Notes: a model not told the origin generated them from the sequence alone. DNA of 64,000 bases from Methylococcaceae bacterium (GCA_016715325.1 JADKAL010000004.1:237695-301694); one strand, 5' to 3'; positions 44,965 through 53,776 are shown, numbered from the stretch's first letter. Program-made: numbers and translations.

Positions 44965-45225
44965 ATGAGCCAAGTTGCCAAGTTATTTAACAATGGTCGC
45001 AGCCAAGCCGTTAGATTGCCTGCTGCATTCCGGTTTGATACGCAGGAAGTGTTTATCCGCCAAGACCCAGAAACTGGCGATATTATTCTTTCGCGCAAAC
45101 CGCCGGATTGGGCTAGTTTTTTTGCTGCGGTTAAAGATGCAGACATTCCTGCCGACTTTTTGGATGAACACGAACGCAAGCAGGAATTGCAAAATCGCGA
45201 TCCATTTGAAGGCTGGCACGAGTGA
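44965..45225 (+). CDS. vapB: VapB-type antitoxin (SpoVT/AbrB fold)
   Basis: 86 residues from the ATG after CAGGAGG. 'AKLFNNGRSQAVRLPAAFRF' and 'EVFIRQDPETGDIILSRKPP' form the swapped-hairpin AbrB-type DNA-binding domain; the C-terminal ~35 residues would clasp the toxin. The stop overlaps the toxin's GTG start (GTGA). Confidence 0.92.
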   Translation: MSQVAKLFNNGRSQAVRLPAAFRFDTQEVFIRQDPETGDIILSRKPPDWASFFAAVKDADIPADFLDEHERKQELQNRDPFEGWHE

Positions 45226-45620
45226 AGCGCTACCTGTTGGATACCAACATCGTAAGCCACCTGATAAAAGAGCATCCTGTTGTATCCCAACGAATTGTTA
45301 AAATGCCGATGGCATCGCTTGGCATCTCGGTTATCACCGAAGCCGAACTTTATTACGGCTTGGCGAAACGCCCAGAAGCTAAGCGGCTTCACCTTGTTGT
45401 CGAAGAATTCCTAAAGCGTGTCGATGTCCTGCCTTGGGATAGTGCCATTGTGAAAAACTATGGCTTTATAAGGGCGGAAATAGAACGCCAAGGCAAAACA
45501 CTTGCACCACTTGATCTGTTGATTGCCGCTCACGCCCTGAGTGTAGATGCCGTATTAGTGACCAATGATAAGGCTTTCAATCAGGTCGGTGGTTTAACGA
45601 TAGACGATTGGACAAATTAA
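45222..45620 (+). CDS. vapC: VapC/FitB-type PIN-domain toxin
   Basis: 132 residues with a GTG start inside the antitoxin stop. PIN motifs: 'RYLLDTNIVSHLIK', 'ISVITEAELYYGL', 'LAPLDLLIAAHAL', 'LVTNDKAFNQVGGL'. All four acidic positions are present, so it should be an active RNase. It forms a standard vapBC operon with the preceding gene. Confidence 0.93.
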   Translation: MKRYLLDTNIVSHLIKEHPVVSQRIVKMPMASLGISVITEAELYYGLAKRPEAKRLHLVVEEFLKRVDVLPWDSAIVKNYGFIRAEIERQGKTLAPLDLLIAAHALSVDAVLVTNDKAFNQVGGLTIDDWTN

Positions 45621-45671
45621 TGCTTAAACTTTCTCCGAAAATTTTAGAGGAATGATGCTTCAGAAAGAATC

Positions 45672-45803
45672 GCCTCCATGAGGCGGGTCTCGACCCGCCC
45701 TACTTGCTGAAATACCAGCAATTGTAGGTTGGGGTTAGTTTGTGAACCCCAACAAATGATTGTTCTTGGTTGTTGGGGTTCGTACCTACCTCACCCCAAC
45801 CTT
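45672..45803. repeat. Two dispersed palindromic repeats
   Basis: First, GGCGGGT-CTCG-ACCCGCC (45682-45699) within a GTAGGGCGGG-type repeat. Second, an ~80-bp nested palindrome (45724-45803) built from TTGGGGTT/AACCCCAA and GGTTGGGGT/ACCCCAACC arms. Both types are common as scattered intergenic repeats in bacterial genomes. No gene lies in this stretch. Confidence 0.7.
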
Positions 45804-45811
45804 ATATCTTG

Positions 45812-46055
45812 ATTCTGAGTTTTTAAAGGCTCAGAATCCCCGATTGATCATCGGGAGGGCGGCGGGGAAGACGTGCCCATCCTAAGGCTTAAAAGCCTGT
45901 CTCGTAGATTGTACTCCCCGTTGCCCGCACTTGCCTTGAAGTTCGAACGGTATCCTAAGGACAAAGTTAGCTTTGATCCTGTATTCATAAGGCCGAACCC
46001 CGCAAGTGTCCTTTAAGATCAACCGCTTCCTTACTCAACCCATTGCTTTTAATTA
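45812..46055 (+). ncRNA. Candidate bridge RNA region of the IS110 element
   Basis: The ~245 bases upstream of the IS110 transposase hold no ORF but several hairpins: CTGAG/CTCAG, CCGAT/ATCGG and AGGCTT/AAGCCT. IS110-family elements of this subgroup encode their bridge RNA in exactly this left-end non-coding region. Guide loops were not identified. Confidence 0.4.
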
Positions 46056-47040
46056 ACATCATGCCACAAATCATTATAGGTATCGATATTGCCAAGCTAA
46101 AGTTCGATGTCGCCAGGCTTTGCGAAGGCAAGTACAAACACGCCAAATTCGCCAACAATGCCGAGGGTTTCGCGGACTTTATCCTCTGGCTAAACCGTTT
46201 TGGCGACACCGATGTCCGCCTTTGCATGGAGGCAACCGGCACTTATAGCCTAGCGCTGGCCGAATCCTTGACAGGCCAGGGTTATTTTGTCAGCGTCATT
46301 AATCCTGCACAAATCCATGCCTTTGGCAGAAGCGAGCTTAGCCGCACCAAAACCGACAAAGCCGACGCCAAGCTCGTCGCCCGTTATGGCCTACAAGCCC
46401 AATTGGACAGGTGGACGCCGCTGCCTGCCAATATCCGGTGCCTGCAAGCCATGACCCGCCGCCTGGAACACTTATTGGAAATGCACAGGATGGAACAGAA
46501 CCGACTCGAAACTGCCGACACCGCTATCATCCCTTCCATTAACGCCGTCTTGGCCACCTTAAATACCGAGTTGAAAGCCACTCGCCAAGCCATCCGCGAC
46601 CATATTGACAACGACCCTGGCCTCAAGCAGCGCAGCGATTTGCTGGAATCCATTCCAGGCATTGGCCACGCCACTATCCCTTATTTGCTGGTCGCCATGA
46701 GCCCGCATCACGGTTATGCCAACGCCAAACAAATCGTCGCCCATGCCGGACTTGCCCAGGCCATCCGCCAGTCCGGACAATGGACAGGCAAAACCCGACT
46801 TGCCAAAAACGGCGACCCCAGATTGCGCAAGGCGCTTTATATGCCCGCTTTAGTTGATTGGAAATATAACCCCGCTATTCGTGCTTCTTGCCAACAGCTA
46901 AAGACTAACGGCAAAAATGGCAAACTCATCGTTTGTGCCGCCATGCGAAAGCTTATTCATCTGGCTTTCGCTATCTTAAAATCTGGCAAACCGTTCGACC
47001 CTGACTTTTCGCTTGCTTAATGGACTTTAAGACGGTATCT
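45830..47040 (+). mobile_element. IS110-family insertion sequence (ends approximate)
   Basis: One DEDD transposase with a structured left non-coding region. IS110 elements lack clear terminal inverted repeats, so ends are estimates. Short related motifs, GTCCTTTAAGATC at 46008 and GGACTTTAAGACG at 47022, lie on either side of the gene. Confidence 0.6.
46061..47020 (+). CDS. IS110-family transposase (DEDD recombinase)
   Basis: 319 residues. The RuvC-like DEDD domain shows 'IIIGIDIAKLKFDVA' (first Asp), 'RLCMEATGTYSLALAESL' (Glu) and 'RTKTDKADAKLVARY' (Asp pair). The C-terminal transposase_20 domain has 'LLESIPGIGHATIPYLLV' and 'QWTGKTRLAKNGDPRLRKAL' with the essential Ser region. Length is normal and the frame is unbroken. 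It lies between vapBC and the thymidylate operon. Confidence 0.94.
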   Translation: MPQIIIGIDIAKLKFDVARLCEGKYKHAKFANNAEGFADFILWLNRFGDTDVRLCMEATGTYSLALAESLTGQGYFVSVINPAQIHAFGRSELSRTKTDKADAKLVARYGLQAQLDRWTPLPANIRCLQAMTRRLEHLLEMHRMEQNRLETADTAIIPSINAVLATLNTELKATRQAIRDHIDNDPGLKQRSDLLESIPGIGHATIPYLLVAMSPHHGYANAKQIVAHAGLAQAIRQSGQWTGKTRLAKNGDPRLRKALYMPALVDWKYNPAIRASCQQLKTNGKNGKLIVCAAMRKLIHLAFAILKSGKPFDPDFSLA

Positions 47041-47234
47041 ACGAGCTGGACACATTGACCCGACGGAAAGATAAGGGAGTAGTTCCATAACATCAATGTC
47101 GGTAAAATGCAAATGACGGGTTAAAATCACCTGTGATGCGGATGAGTTACATTTGTTTGTCTGTGACCTAAAAGCCCTTATGAAGTAAAATGCTTCACTT
47201 CCTAACAAGAGTCAAAATTGGCTTATTAGTTTTC

Positions 47235-48044
47235 ATGCAAATTATTCATCTCAGTGATACTCACTTTGGCAATCATCAGCCTGCATTTGACCTTCAAAAG
47301 CTAAGGGATGCCATGAATAGCCTCAGTGATTTATTTGAAAAACCAGACACATATCTAGTCGTTAGCGGGGACATTACATTTCAAGGCAATTCAAATGGTT
47401 ATATCCAAGCCAGACGGTTTTTTGATGATACTTGGCTAGTAAATCAAAGGGCAAGAAATCGATTCCTAGCCTGCCCTGGCAATCATGATATATGTGCTAA
47501 CAGCTTCCAAAATTTCGATACATTTCTATACGGCATTCGAAGAAATCATGATACCGATTTTTCAAATAGGCCGCATGGGCTTGTTAAATTCGATAATATT
47601 GCTTTTTTAATGGTTAATTCAGCGAGTCATCTTAACCATAAATATGGTTTGATTGATTTTCAATCATTGAAAACATATCTTGAGATCGAAAAGAATTACT
47701 TAGATAGCGTTGAACACCGAATAGCGGTAGTTCACCATCATTTAATTGGTTTTCAGGAAAATGATACATCAACAATTAGAAATGCTCTCCCATTCATTGC
47801 ATTATTGGATAAATTTGAATTCCATTTAATTTTGCATGGGCATCAACATTCTCAAATATCATTACAACTAGGAAAATCAAAAATGGCAATTTTTTCTGCT
47901 CGTTCTTTAAACTACCGTACATCAAGTTTAGTTAATGGAATTAATATACTTTCGTATGAGAAAAATGCTTGGAATTGTGATCCACGGGTACTTTCCGCTG
48001 ATAACTCTATGATCAATGGCCCAAGTCTGAGTAAAATAGGGTAA
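47235..48044 (+). CDS. Calcineurin-like metallophosphoesterase
   Basis: 269 residues if started at 'MQIIHLSDTHFG' (an upstream in-frame ATG is at 47190). All five metallophosphoesterase blocks are present: 'LSDTHFG', 'LVVSGDITFQG', 'ACPGNHDI', 'AVVHHHLIGF' and 'LILHGHQH', giving a dinuclear metal site. Family members cleave phosphomonoesters, phosphodiesters or cyclic nucleotides. It is the first of five AT-rich genes spaced by 3 bases or overlapping, so it is part of the nucleotide-enzyme operon. Substrate unknown. Confidence 0.88.
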   Translation: MQIIHLSDTHFGNHQPAFDLQKLRDAMNSLSDLFEKPDTYLVVSGDITFQGNSNGYIQARRFFDDTWLVNQRARNRFLACPGNHDICANSFQNFDTFLYGIRRNHDTDFSNRPHGLVKFDNIAFLMVNSASHLNHKYGLIDFQSLKTYLEIEKNYLDSVEHRIAVVHHHLIGFQENDTSTIRNALPFIALLDKFEFHLILHGHQHSQISLQLGKSKMAIFSARSLNYRTSSLVNGINILSYEKNAWNCDPRVLSADNSMINGPSLSKIG

Positions 48045-48047
48045 TAA

Positions 48048-48671
48048 ATGACAAATAGCCTTTTTATAGTACTTGAAGGGATCGATGGTTCTGGAACAAC
48101 TACTCAGGCAGTTATGCTCCGAGATCGGTTATTGGCAGATCAACAAGCCGCAATACTTACATCAGAACCATCAGAAGGGCCAGTCGGCAATATGATTCGC
48201 CAAGGAATGAAGGGAAGAATCCAATTTTCAAGTAATTCAACTTCATTTGATCAACAAATGGCTTATTTATTTGCGGCTGATCGTTATGATCATCTTCATA
48301 ATGAAGTAGATGGCGTGCTAAAGCTAATCGAACAAGGTACGCATGTTATTAGTACTCGATATTTCTTTTCTTCTTACGCTTATCATGCCACTGACGACGC
48401 AACGCTTTCATTAGTAAAGCGTTTAAATGAAAATTTTCCAAATCCAGACTTGGTTATTTATTTAAAAAATACGGTTGAATGTTCTATTGTTCGAATGAAA
48501 AACCGAGCCCACAAAGATGCCTATGAAAATGCGCATAAACTCACGCTTGTTGGAGAAAATTATGATCAAATTTTTTCTGAATATCGCTCCCCACTTTTGA
48601 TTTTGGATGCAGGCCAAAGCCCAGAAGCGATTCACAATGAAATTTATACTTATCTTACCAATTTGCTATGA
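48048..48671 (+). CDS. Thymidylate kinase-like protein (dTMP kinase family)
   Basis: 207 residues of the dTMP kinase family: P-loop 'FIVLEGIDGSGTTTQAVMLR', 'TSEPSEGPVGNMIRQGM', the 'LLFAADRYDH'-type 'YLFAADRYDHLHNEV' segment, 'VISTRYFFSSYAYHA' and 'PDLVIYLKN'. The usual P-loop Lys (GSGK[ST]T) reads Thr here (GSGTTT); some family members vary at this site, so activity is uncertain but not excluded. The stop overlaps the next start (ATGA). It would phosphorylate dTMP or an analogue made by the operon's synthase. Confidence 0.85.
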   Translation: MTNSLFIVLEGIDGSGTTTQAVMLRDRLLADQQAAILTSEPSEGPVGNMIRQGMKGRIQFSSNSTSFDQQMAYLFAADRYDHLHNEVDGVLKLIEQGTHVISTRYFFSSYAYHATDDATLSLVKRLNENFPNPDLVIYLKNTVECSIVRMKNRAHKDAYENAHKLTLVGENYDQIFSEYRSPLLILDAGQSPEAIHNEIYTYLTNLL

Positions 48672-49570
48672 CGGCTTTAGTATACAAACCTTTTGATGAT
48701 TTAGAGCAACTTGCAACTGACGCCGCATCATCAATTGAAACGGGACAAAGACATTTGAATTTCTTTGTTTCAGCTGAGCTAGAACTTAATTCTATTCTAA
48801 ATAAACCGCTAGAAGACGTAACTGAAAAAGCACAGAAATGGCGTGCAAAAGAAAAACCTAATGATTTATATATAAATCATGGTGAGTTTATTGGTGATGG
48901 ATTAAGTCATATTATTAACGAATTAAAAAACAAACAAACCAGCAATAGGGCTCTTTATTCGTTAATAAGTGAAAAAGATATAATTAATCAGGGAGATGAC
49001 CCTATTCCGTCATTTATGATTTTTCAGTGTACAGTAGTTTCAGATATTCTTTATTGTACGGTATATTTCAGAGCATTAGAGATCGCTAATTTCTTTCGAA
49101 TAAACTTGGAGGAAATCCGGTTAAATCTATGCGAAATTTCACATGAAATACGTTTTTCGAAAGTGAGATTAGCCGTATTGGCTTTCAGTGCATATAAAAA
49201 TCCTGAACAAATTCCGCTTGAGAGATGCCTTTTAGATTTGATGCATCCATATGATATAAGTGATTTAATTGAGGATAATCCTAATAAATTATATGAAATA
49301 CTGGAGATAAAGGCAAAACAAACAACTGTGATTGATACTGCTGGACTTGAGGCTATAAAGGCTTGGTTCGATCCCAAAAGAGAACATAAATGGCCCTCAA
49401 ATTTAAAAGAAAAAAAAATACTGACTGCCGTCGATGAAGCAATTATCACAGCAAAAAAATTACAAAACTTAAGACGCTCTAATTCTCACCACACTCAAAT
49501 TGATCAAGTTTCCGAACAATATGTGCAAGCAATTAAAAATGTTGCTGCGGAATTTAAGCCATGCCGCTAA
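48668..49570 (+). CDS. Degenerate thymidylate-synthase-like protein
   Basis: 300 residues. The middle ('IPSFMIFQCTVVSDILYCTV', then 'YFRALEIANFFRINLEEIRL') parallels the thymidylate synthase core 'PC...FQ....+G.L.C..Y.RS.D.....P.N' with Ser in place of the catalytic Cys and loss of the 'RSND' Asp. Other parts are helix-rich and unfamiliar. It overlaps dTMP kinase (ATGA) and the MazG-like gene (10 bases). An inactive partner or sensor of the active synthase at 49902 is a reasonable inference; the fold assignment itself needs structure prediction. Confidence 0.5.
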   Translation: MTALVYKPFDDLEQLATDAASSIETGQRHLNFFVSAELELNSILNKPLEDVTEKAQKWRAKEKPNDLYINHGEFIGDGLSHIINELKNKQTSNRALYSLISEKDIINQGDDPIPSFMIFQCTVVSDILYCTVYFRALEIANFFRINLEEIRLNLCEISHEIRFSKVRLAVLAFSAYKNPEQIPLERCLLDLMHPYDISDLIEDNPNKLYEILEIKAKQTTVIDTAGLEAIKAWFDPKREHKWPSNLKEKKILTAVDEAIITAKKLQNLRRSNSHHTQIDQVSEQYVQAIKNVAAEFKPCR

Positions 49571-49905
49571 CAATTAAAGAATTACTAAATAGACAACAAA
49601 CATTTGATGAAATGCACTCCGGTGAGATGCCTTTTTTCACCAAAATAAATGAAAACAATTTAGAAGAACTCGAGCATCTAATTGTCTGCCTTCTTGGTGA
49701 ACTTGGAGAATTTGCAAATATATTAAAAAAAGTTCGGCGAGGTGATTTTTCATTAGCAACTGTCAAGGACGATCTGGATGAAGAACTTGTTGATGTATTT
49801 ATTTACTTGCTAAAAATTGCAGGGCAATTTAATGTGGATTTAGAAGATGGATATGAAAAGAAAATTTTGAAAAATACTTCTAAGTTTCAACATTATAAAA
49901 AATGA
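49561..49905 (+). CDS. MazG-like nucleotide pyrophosphohydrolase
   Basis: 114 residues, the size of a single-domain all-alpha NTP pyrophosphatase. The metal-binding pattern is visible in 'LLGELGEFANILKKVRRGD' (ExxE-type helix) and 'DLDEELVDVFIYLLKIAGQF' (ExxD-type helix), followed by 'GYEKKILKNTSKFQHY'. Such enzymes hydrolyse (d)NTPs to monophosphates plus pyrophosphate. It overlaps both neighbours in the operon. Likely supplies nucleoside monophosphate for, or removes triphosphate competing with, the synthase and kinase (inference). Confidence 0.8.
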   Translation: MPLTIKELLNRQQTFDEMHSGEMPFFTKINENNLEELEHLIVCLLGELGEFANILKKVRRGDFSLATVKDDLDEELVDVFIYLLKIAGQFNVDLEDGYEKKILKNTSKFQHYKK

Positions 49906-51248
49906 TTGTATTAAAAGATGATTGCTTTAACGCCATCTATTTAAAAGCATTGAATATAGCTACATTTGGTTTAAATAGTTGCCAAAAATCACGCGTTGGA
50001 TCTGTCATTAATTTAGGGCAAGCCTATTTAGAGATAATGCCTGATGATCCTAGGTTGATTTTTTTAAATAATAGAAAAATTAATCCTATATTTGCAATAA
50101 TTGAAAGTGCGTGGGTGCTTGCTGGCGGCAACGAACTCACTCCATTAATTAAAGAACTTCCACATTTTAGTACTTATTCAGATGATGGTGAAACTCTAAA
50201 TGGTGCATACGGTAATCGACTCCGAAGCTTTTTTGGGTTTGATCAGCTAAACGTCGCAATTGAAGCATTAAAGAATGATTGCGTTTCTAGGCGAGTTGTA
50301 CTTACCATGTTTTCGCCATCTGACCTTAAAGTTAACTCACTGGATGTACCTTGTAACACAGAAATTTATTTAAAAATAATTAACGGCGCTTTAGATATTA
50401 CGATACTAAATCGTTCGAATGACCTTTACCTTGGACTTCCTTATAATGTATTCGTTTTTGGAATTCTTCAAAAGTATATATCTTTACAGCTTGGTATAAA
50501 AATTGGTATCCAGCGTCATTTCTCTGATAGCTTACACCTCTATGAAAAAAATATTGATGAAGCTAACGACATTATAAACTTTAACAATATAAATAATGTT
50601 TCATTTGTGTCGAGCAACTTTGACTGGGGATATTCAGATGCCATACTGAATAATATTCAAGAAATTTTAAATAATGATTACAATGCTATTAGTGACCCTT
50701 GCCTTGCATCATTTTTAAAAAATTTTAATAGAGTAAACAGGTTACTTAAAAGTGAGTCTAAAGATTTTGTTTTCTCAAATAACTTTTATGGGTTTCTTGC
50801 TTACCAATGCTTTTCCCCAATTGGTTATGGGGCTGATAGTAACGAATATTTTGAGAAATTGCGGAGATTAATGATGGCTAGCAGTATTGAATATAAATTT
50901 AAGCAACTTAGCGTATCTTCAAGTGAAAATATAGCGCAAAACATTATAAAATTAGCCAACCAACTTAAAGGACAATTCCATGTTTTAAAAAAAACTGTTG
51001 ATTCAAATGCCGGGCCTTTGGGCTTTAAAAGCCATGAAAACGAAGAACTATCTCTTCGTATTTTATTGTTATGCCTGGTTTGGACAACTCTTGACCCCCT
51101 CACAGCAAATAGCTCAATTGGAACAATTCAGAAGGATGAAATTAAAGCTGCAGCATCCTTACTTGATGTTCCATTGTCTGAACTAGGCCCTCTTACTTTA
51201 TTTGAAAATGAGTTGTTTTTGGCTTTGTCAAAACTTTTAATTGACTAA
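49902..51248 (+). CDS. Thymidylate synthase family protein with extra C-terminal domain
   Basis: 448 residues. Synthase core: 'NGAYGNRLRSFFGFDQL' (phosphate-binding Arg), 'SRRVVLTMF', the catalytic Cys in 'SLDVPCNTEIYLKI', 'LNRSNDLYLGLPYNVFVFGIL' and 'QRHFSDSLHLYEKNID'. This covers about residues 1-230. The remaining ~200 residues are not part of classical ThyA (264 residues) and are unrecognised. Family members methylate dUMP or hydroxymethylate dUMP/dCMP; which one applies here cannot be told. Last gene of the coupled operon. Confidence 0.82.
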   Translation: MIVLKDDCFNAIYLKALNIATFGLNSCQKSRVGSVINLGQAYLEIMPDDPRLIFLNNRKINPIFAIIESAWVLAGGNELTPLIKELPHFSTYSDDGETLNGAYGNRLRSFFGFDQLNVAIEALKNDCVSRRVVLTMFSPSDLKVNSLDVPCNTEIYLKIINGALDITILNRSNDLYLGLPYNVFVFGILQKYISLQLGIKIGIQRHFSDSLHLYEKNIDEANDIINFNNINNVSFVSSNFDWGYSDAILNNIQEILNNDYNAISDPCLASFLKNFNRVNRLLKSESKDFVFSNNFYGFLAYQCFSPIGYGADSNEYFEKLRRLMMASSIEYKFKQLSVSSSENIAQNIIKLANQLKGQFHVLKKTVDSNAGPLGFKSHENEELSLRILLLCLVWTTLDPLTANSSIGTIQKDEIKAAASLLDVPLSELGPLTLFENELFLALSKLLID

Positions 51249-51420
51249 CTTAGTAGCCTGAACTTAGCGATAGAGAAGCCCAACAACCCACCGCACCACT
51301 CTAACTTAAAACCCAATGTTTTTGTTTTAAAGGCGCGATATGGCTGAAGTCATTAAAGCAGGATATGCAAAGTGCGGCCTAGTTTCCGCTTATCTTAACA
51401 ACCAAATGTAAGCGGTGTTA

Positions 51421-53058
51421 CTAGCCGTATTCCCTAAAATTCTTGGTTGTGTTAGCGGTTTCGTTATGACCGAATGGTAACAACTCGTCGATTTTGCTGT
51501 TCGGCCATGTGGGTAGCTTTTCCAGGGTTTCTTTCAACCAGGCAGCGGGATCAAGGCCATTGAGTTTGGCAGTGCCCAAAAGGCTTTGAATGGCGGCAGC
51601 CCGCTTGCCGGCCCGTTCGGTGCCAACAAATAAATAATTTTTCCGGCCGATAGCAATTGGCCTTATCGTGTTCTCGCAGGCATTGTTGTCGATTGGTAGG
51701 TGACCGGTGTCGGCGTAACGGATGAGCGCTGGCCAACGCTTTAAAGCATAATTTAGCGCTTTGGCGGAGGCACCGCCCGGTGCGGTCTTGGCCAGGGTGT
51801 CCTGAAGCCAGGTGTGAAGCTCTTCAAGCAAGGGCTTGGCTTTGTCCTGCCGTACTAATTGACGCTGCTCAATACTCAGGTTTTTAGCTTGGGATTCGAT
51901 TTCATACAGATCGGCAATCTGTTCTAATGCGGCATAGGCCATCGGGCTTTGGTTAGCCTTGAAGAGGTCGAAGAATTTCCGGCGCACGTGGGCAAAGCAC
52001 GCCAACTCGGTGCAAACCTTGCCGCCTGAGACCTCGGTGAACAGCGGTTTGTACCCTGCGTAGTCGTCCACCATGAGACAACCACGCCAGTCCCCCAGGA
52101 AATCCCGGGCATGCTGACCATTGCGCCCACTCCGGTAGTCGAAGACGATCATTCTCGGCCCGGGCTGAAGATCATTGCTCCGGTACGCCCAAAGGTAAGC
52201 TTTCTTGGTTTTACCGTTGCCCGGGGCCAACTGGGGCATGGGGGTCTCATCGGCGTGCAAGGTATTCCCTTGCAACAGGTGCCAGATGAGCCGGTCAACC
52301 AAGGGCTGCAAGGCCACACCCACTTGGCCGACCCAATCTGCCAGGGTGGACCGGGACAGGTTAACGCCGCTGCGGCCGGCTATCTGCTCCAGCCGGTATA
52401 AGGGGCTGTGGTCAAGGTATTTGCCGATCACCACCCAGGCCAACAAGCCAACGGCGGCCAAGCCGCCGTCGATAATCGCCGGTGGGACCGTCTCGGCAAT
52501 CACCGTCTCACACGCCCGGCAGGCGTACTGCGGCCGGATGTGGCGGTGAATATAGAATTTGGCCGGTTCCACATCCAACTGTTCGGTAATGTCATCCCGG
52601 ATATGGCTGAGTTTCCCGCCGCACTGACCGCAGGTGCAATTAGCAGGTTCGTGACGGTGTTCGATGCGAGGTAAATGCTCGGGTAACGGTTGCCGACCAC
52701 GGCGCGGGGAACGCGGCGCCGCCACCGTTGCCCTCGGCGTCGCCTTCAGCGCGTCCAGTTCGGCTTCGATGGCCGCCAAGTCGGTTTCCACGTCTTCCCG
52801 GAACAGGTCGCGCTGAAGACCGGCCAACGCTTCTGTTTTCTGGCCGAATCGAATCCGCTTGTAATACGCTAATTCATGGCTGAGCGCCGCAATCTTGGTC
52901 TCTTTCTCGGCAATAATGTTTGCGCTTTGTTCGAGCAGGCTAGTTTTCTCGGCGAGCTGCGCATGGCTTTGCTGAAGCAGCGATGACATTAATGTCGAAA
53001 GCTGCAACTTGACTTCTGGGTCAAGATTGAATCGGTCAAGTTCGGCAAGGGGTTCCAT
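51421..53058 (-). CDS. IS66 transposase TnpC
   Basis: 545 residues: N-terminal leucine-zipper region ('LEQSANIIAEKETKIAALSH'), a zinc-finger ('CTCGQCGGKL'), 'QYACRACETVI', and the DDE domain with 'LHADETPMPQLAPG', 'CLMVDDYAGYKPLF' and 'IDNNACENTIRPIAIGRKNY'. Full length for IS66 and unbroken. Confidence 0.95.
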   Translation of the reverse strand: MEPLAELDRFNLDPEVKLQLSTLMSSLLQQSHAQLAEKTSLLEQSANIIAEKETKIAALSHELAYYKRIRFGQKTEALAGLQRDLFREDVETDLAAIEAELDALKATPRATVAAPRSPRRGRQPLPEHLPRIEHRHEPANCTCGQCGGKLSHIRDDITEQLDVEPAKFYIHRHIRPQYACRACETVIAETVPPAIIDGGLAAVGLLAWVVIGKYLDHSPLYRLEQIAGRSGVNLSRSTLADWVGQVGVALQPLVDRLIWHLLQGNTLHADETPMPQLAPGNGKTKKAYLWAYRSNDLQPGPRMIVFDYRSGRNGQHARDFLGDWRGCLMVDDYAGYKPLFTEVSGGKVCTELACFAHVRRKFFDLFKANQSPMAYAALEQIADLYEIESQAKNLSIEQRQLVRQDKAKPLLEELHTWLQDTLAKTAPGGASAKALNYALKRWPALIRYADTGHLPIDNNACENTIRPIAIGRKNYLFVGTERAGKRAAAIQSLLGTAKLNGLDPAAWLKETLEKLPTWPNSKIDELLPFGHNETANTTKNFREYG

Positions 53059-53132
53059 AGGTGCTATTTTACCATAGCTAACCTGCTGAATCGCTTGCTA
53101 ATAGTGCGCTTCGGTGTACTTAAGTGGCGTGT

Positions 53133-53474
53133 TCAAACGTGCCAATCCGGATTCGGCTGCACCGACAAGCGTTGCCAATCCACCCCCGCTACCAGCCAGT
53201 CCCATTGCGCTCGGTTAATACTAAAACTGCCGTCATTCACCTTCGGCCAAACAAATCCGCCTCGGTGCAAGCGCCGATGACATATCCAGACGCCGTTACC
53301 GTCCCAAATCAGTAAGCGCAGCCGGTTCCCCGCCTTGTTCCGAAACACAAACGCCATCCCTGAGCACGGCGCTTTTCCCAAAGCCTCCTGAACGATCATC
53401 GATAAGCCGTCAATGCCCCGGCGCATGTCCACCGGCGCGACCGCCAGCCAGATTTGCCCGGGCTCGCCGATCAC
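53133..53474 (-). CDS. IS66 accessory protein TnpB
   Basis: 113 residues with the family pattern 'VAPVDMRRGIDGLSMIVQEA', 'FVFRNKAGNRLRLLIWDGNG' and 'GFVWP'. Needed for IS66 transposition. Overlaps tnpA by four bases. Confidence 0.94.
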   Translation of the reverse strand: MIGEPGQIWLAVAPVDMRRGIDGLSMIVQEALGKAPCSGMAFVFRNKAGNRLRLLIWDGNGVWICHRRLHRGGFVWPKVNDGSFSINRAQWDWLVAGVDWQRLSVQPNPDWHV

Positions 53475-53776
53475 GTTAGCCCCCTAAGCAACGCCAACAA
53501 CCACTGCACCGATACCGTTTCCGGCAACTCCAACCGGTGCCCCTGCTTTAGCGTTAATACCAGCGGGTGAGTTTGAGTAGGGCTACCAATGCTTTCATTG
53601 CTTACCGTCACCGGTATCAGCACCGGTTTGTCAGCGCCCTGTGTCTTCCGGTACTCGGACAGCCGGGTGATGAAGCTGTTATAGTTGAGTTGATGCTGCC
53701 GGCAATAGTCCGTTTGCCTTAAACCGCTGCTTTTCCATGCTTCTATGTGCGCCCGCCAGTCTTCACTAACCGCCAT
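53471..53776 (-). CDS. IS66 accessory protein TnpA
   Basis: 101 residues with a helix-turn-helix-like start ('WRAHIEAWKSSGLRQTDYCR') and the 'LVLTLKQGHRLELPETVSVQ' C-terminal pattern of IS66 TnpA. Upstream lies a perfect CTGCTAAATAGCAG palindrome. Confidence 0.9.
   Translation of the reverse strand: MAVSEDWRAHIEAWKSSGLRQTDYCRQHQLNYNSFITRLSEYRKTQGADKPVLIPVTVSNESIGSPTQTHPLVLTLKQGHRLELPETVSVQWLLALLRGLT

Noticed and set aside
45672-45803. CRISPR-like array
   Set aside because: The palindromes are not regularly spaced repeats with unique spacers, and no cas genes are present anywhere in the window.
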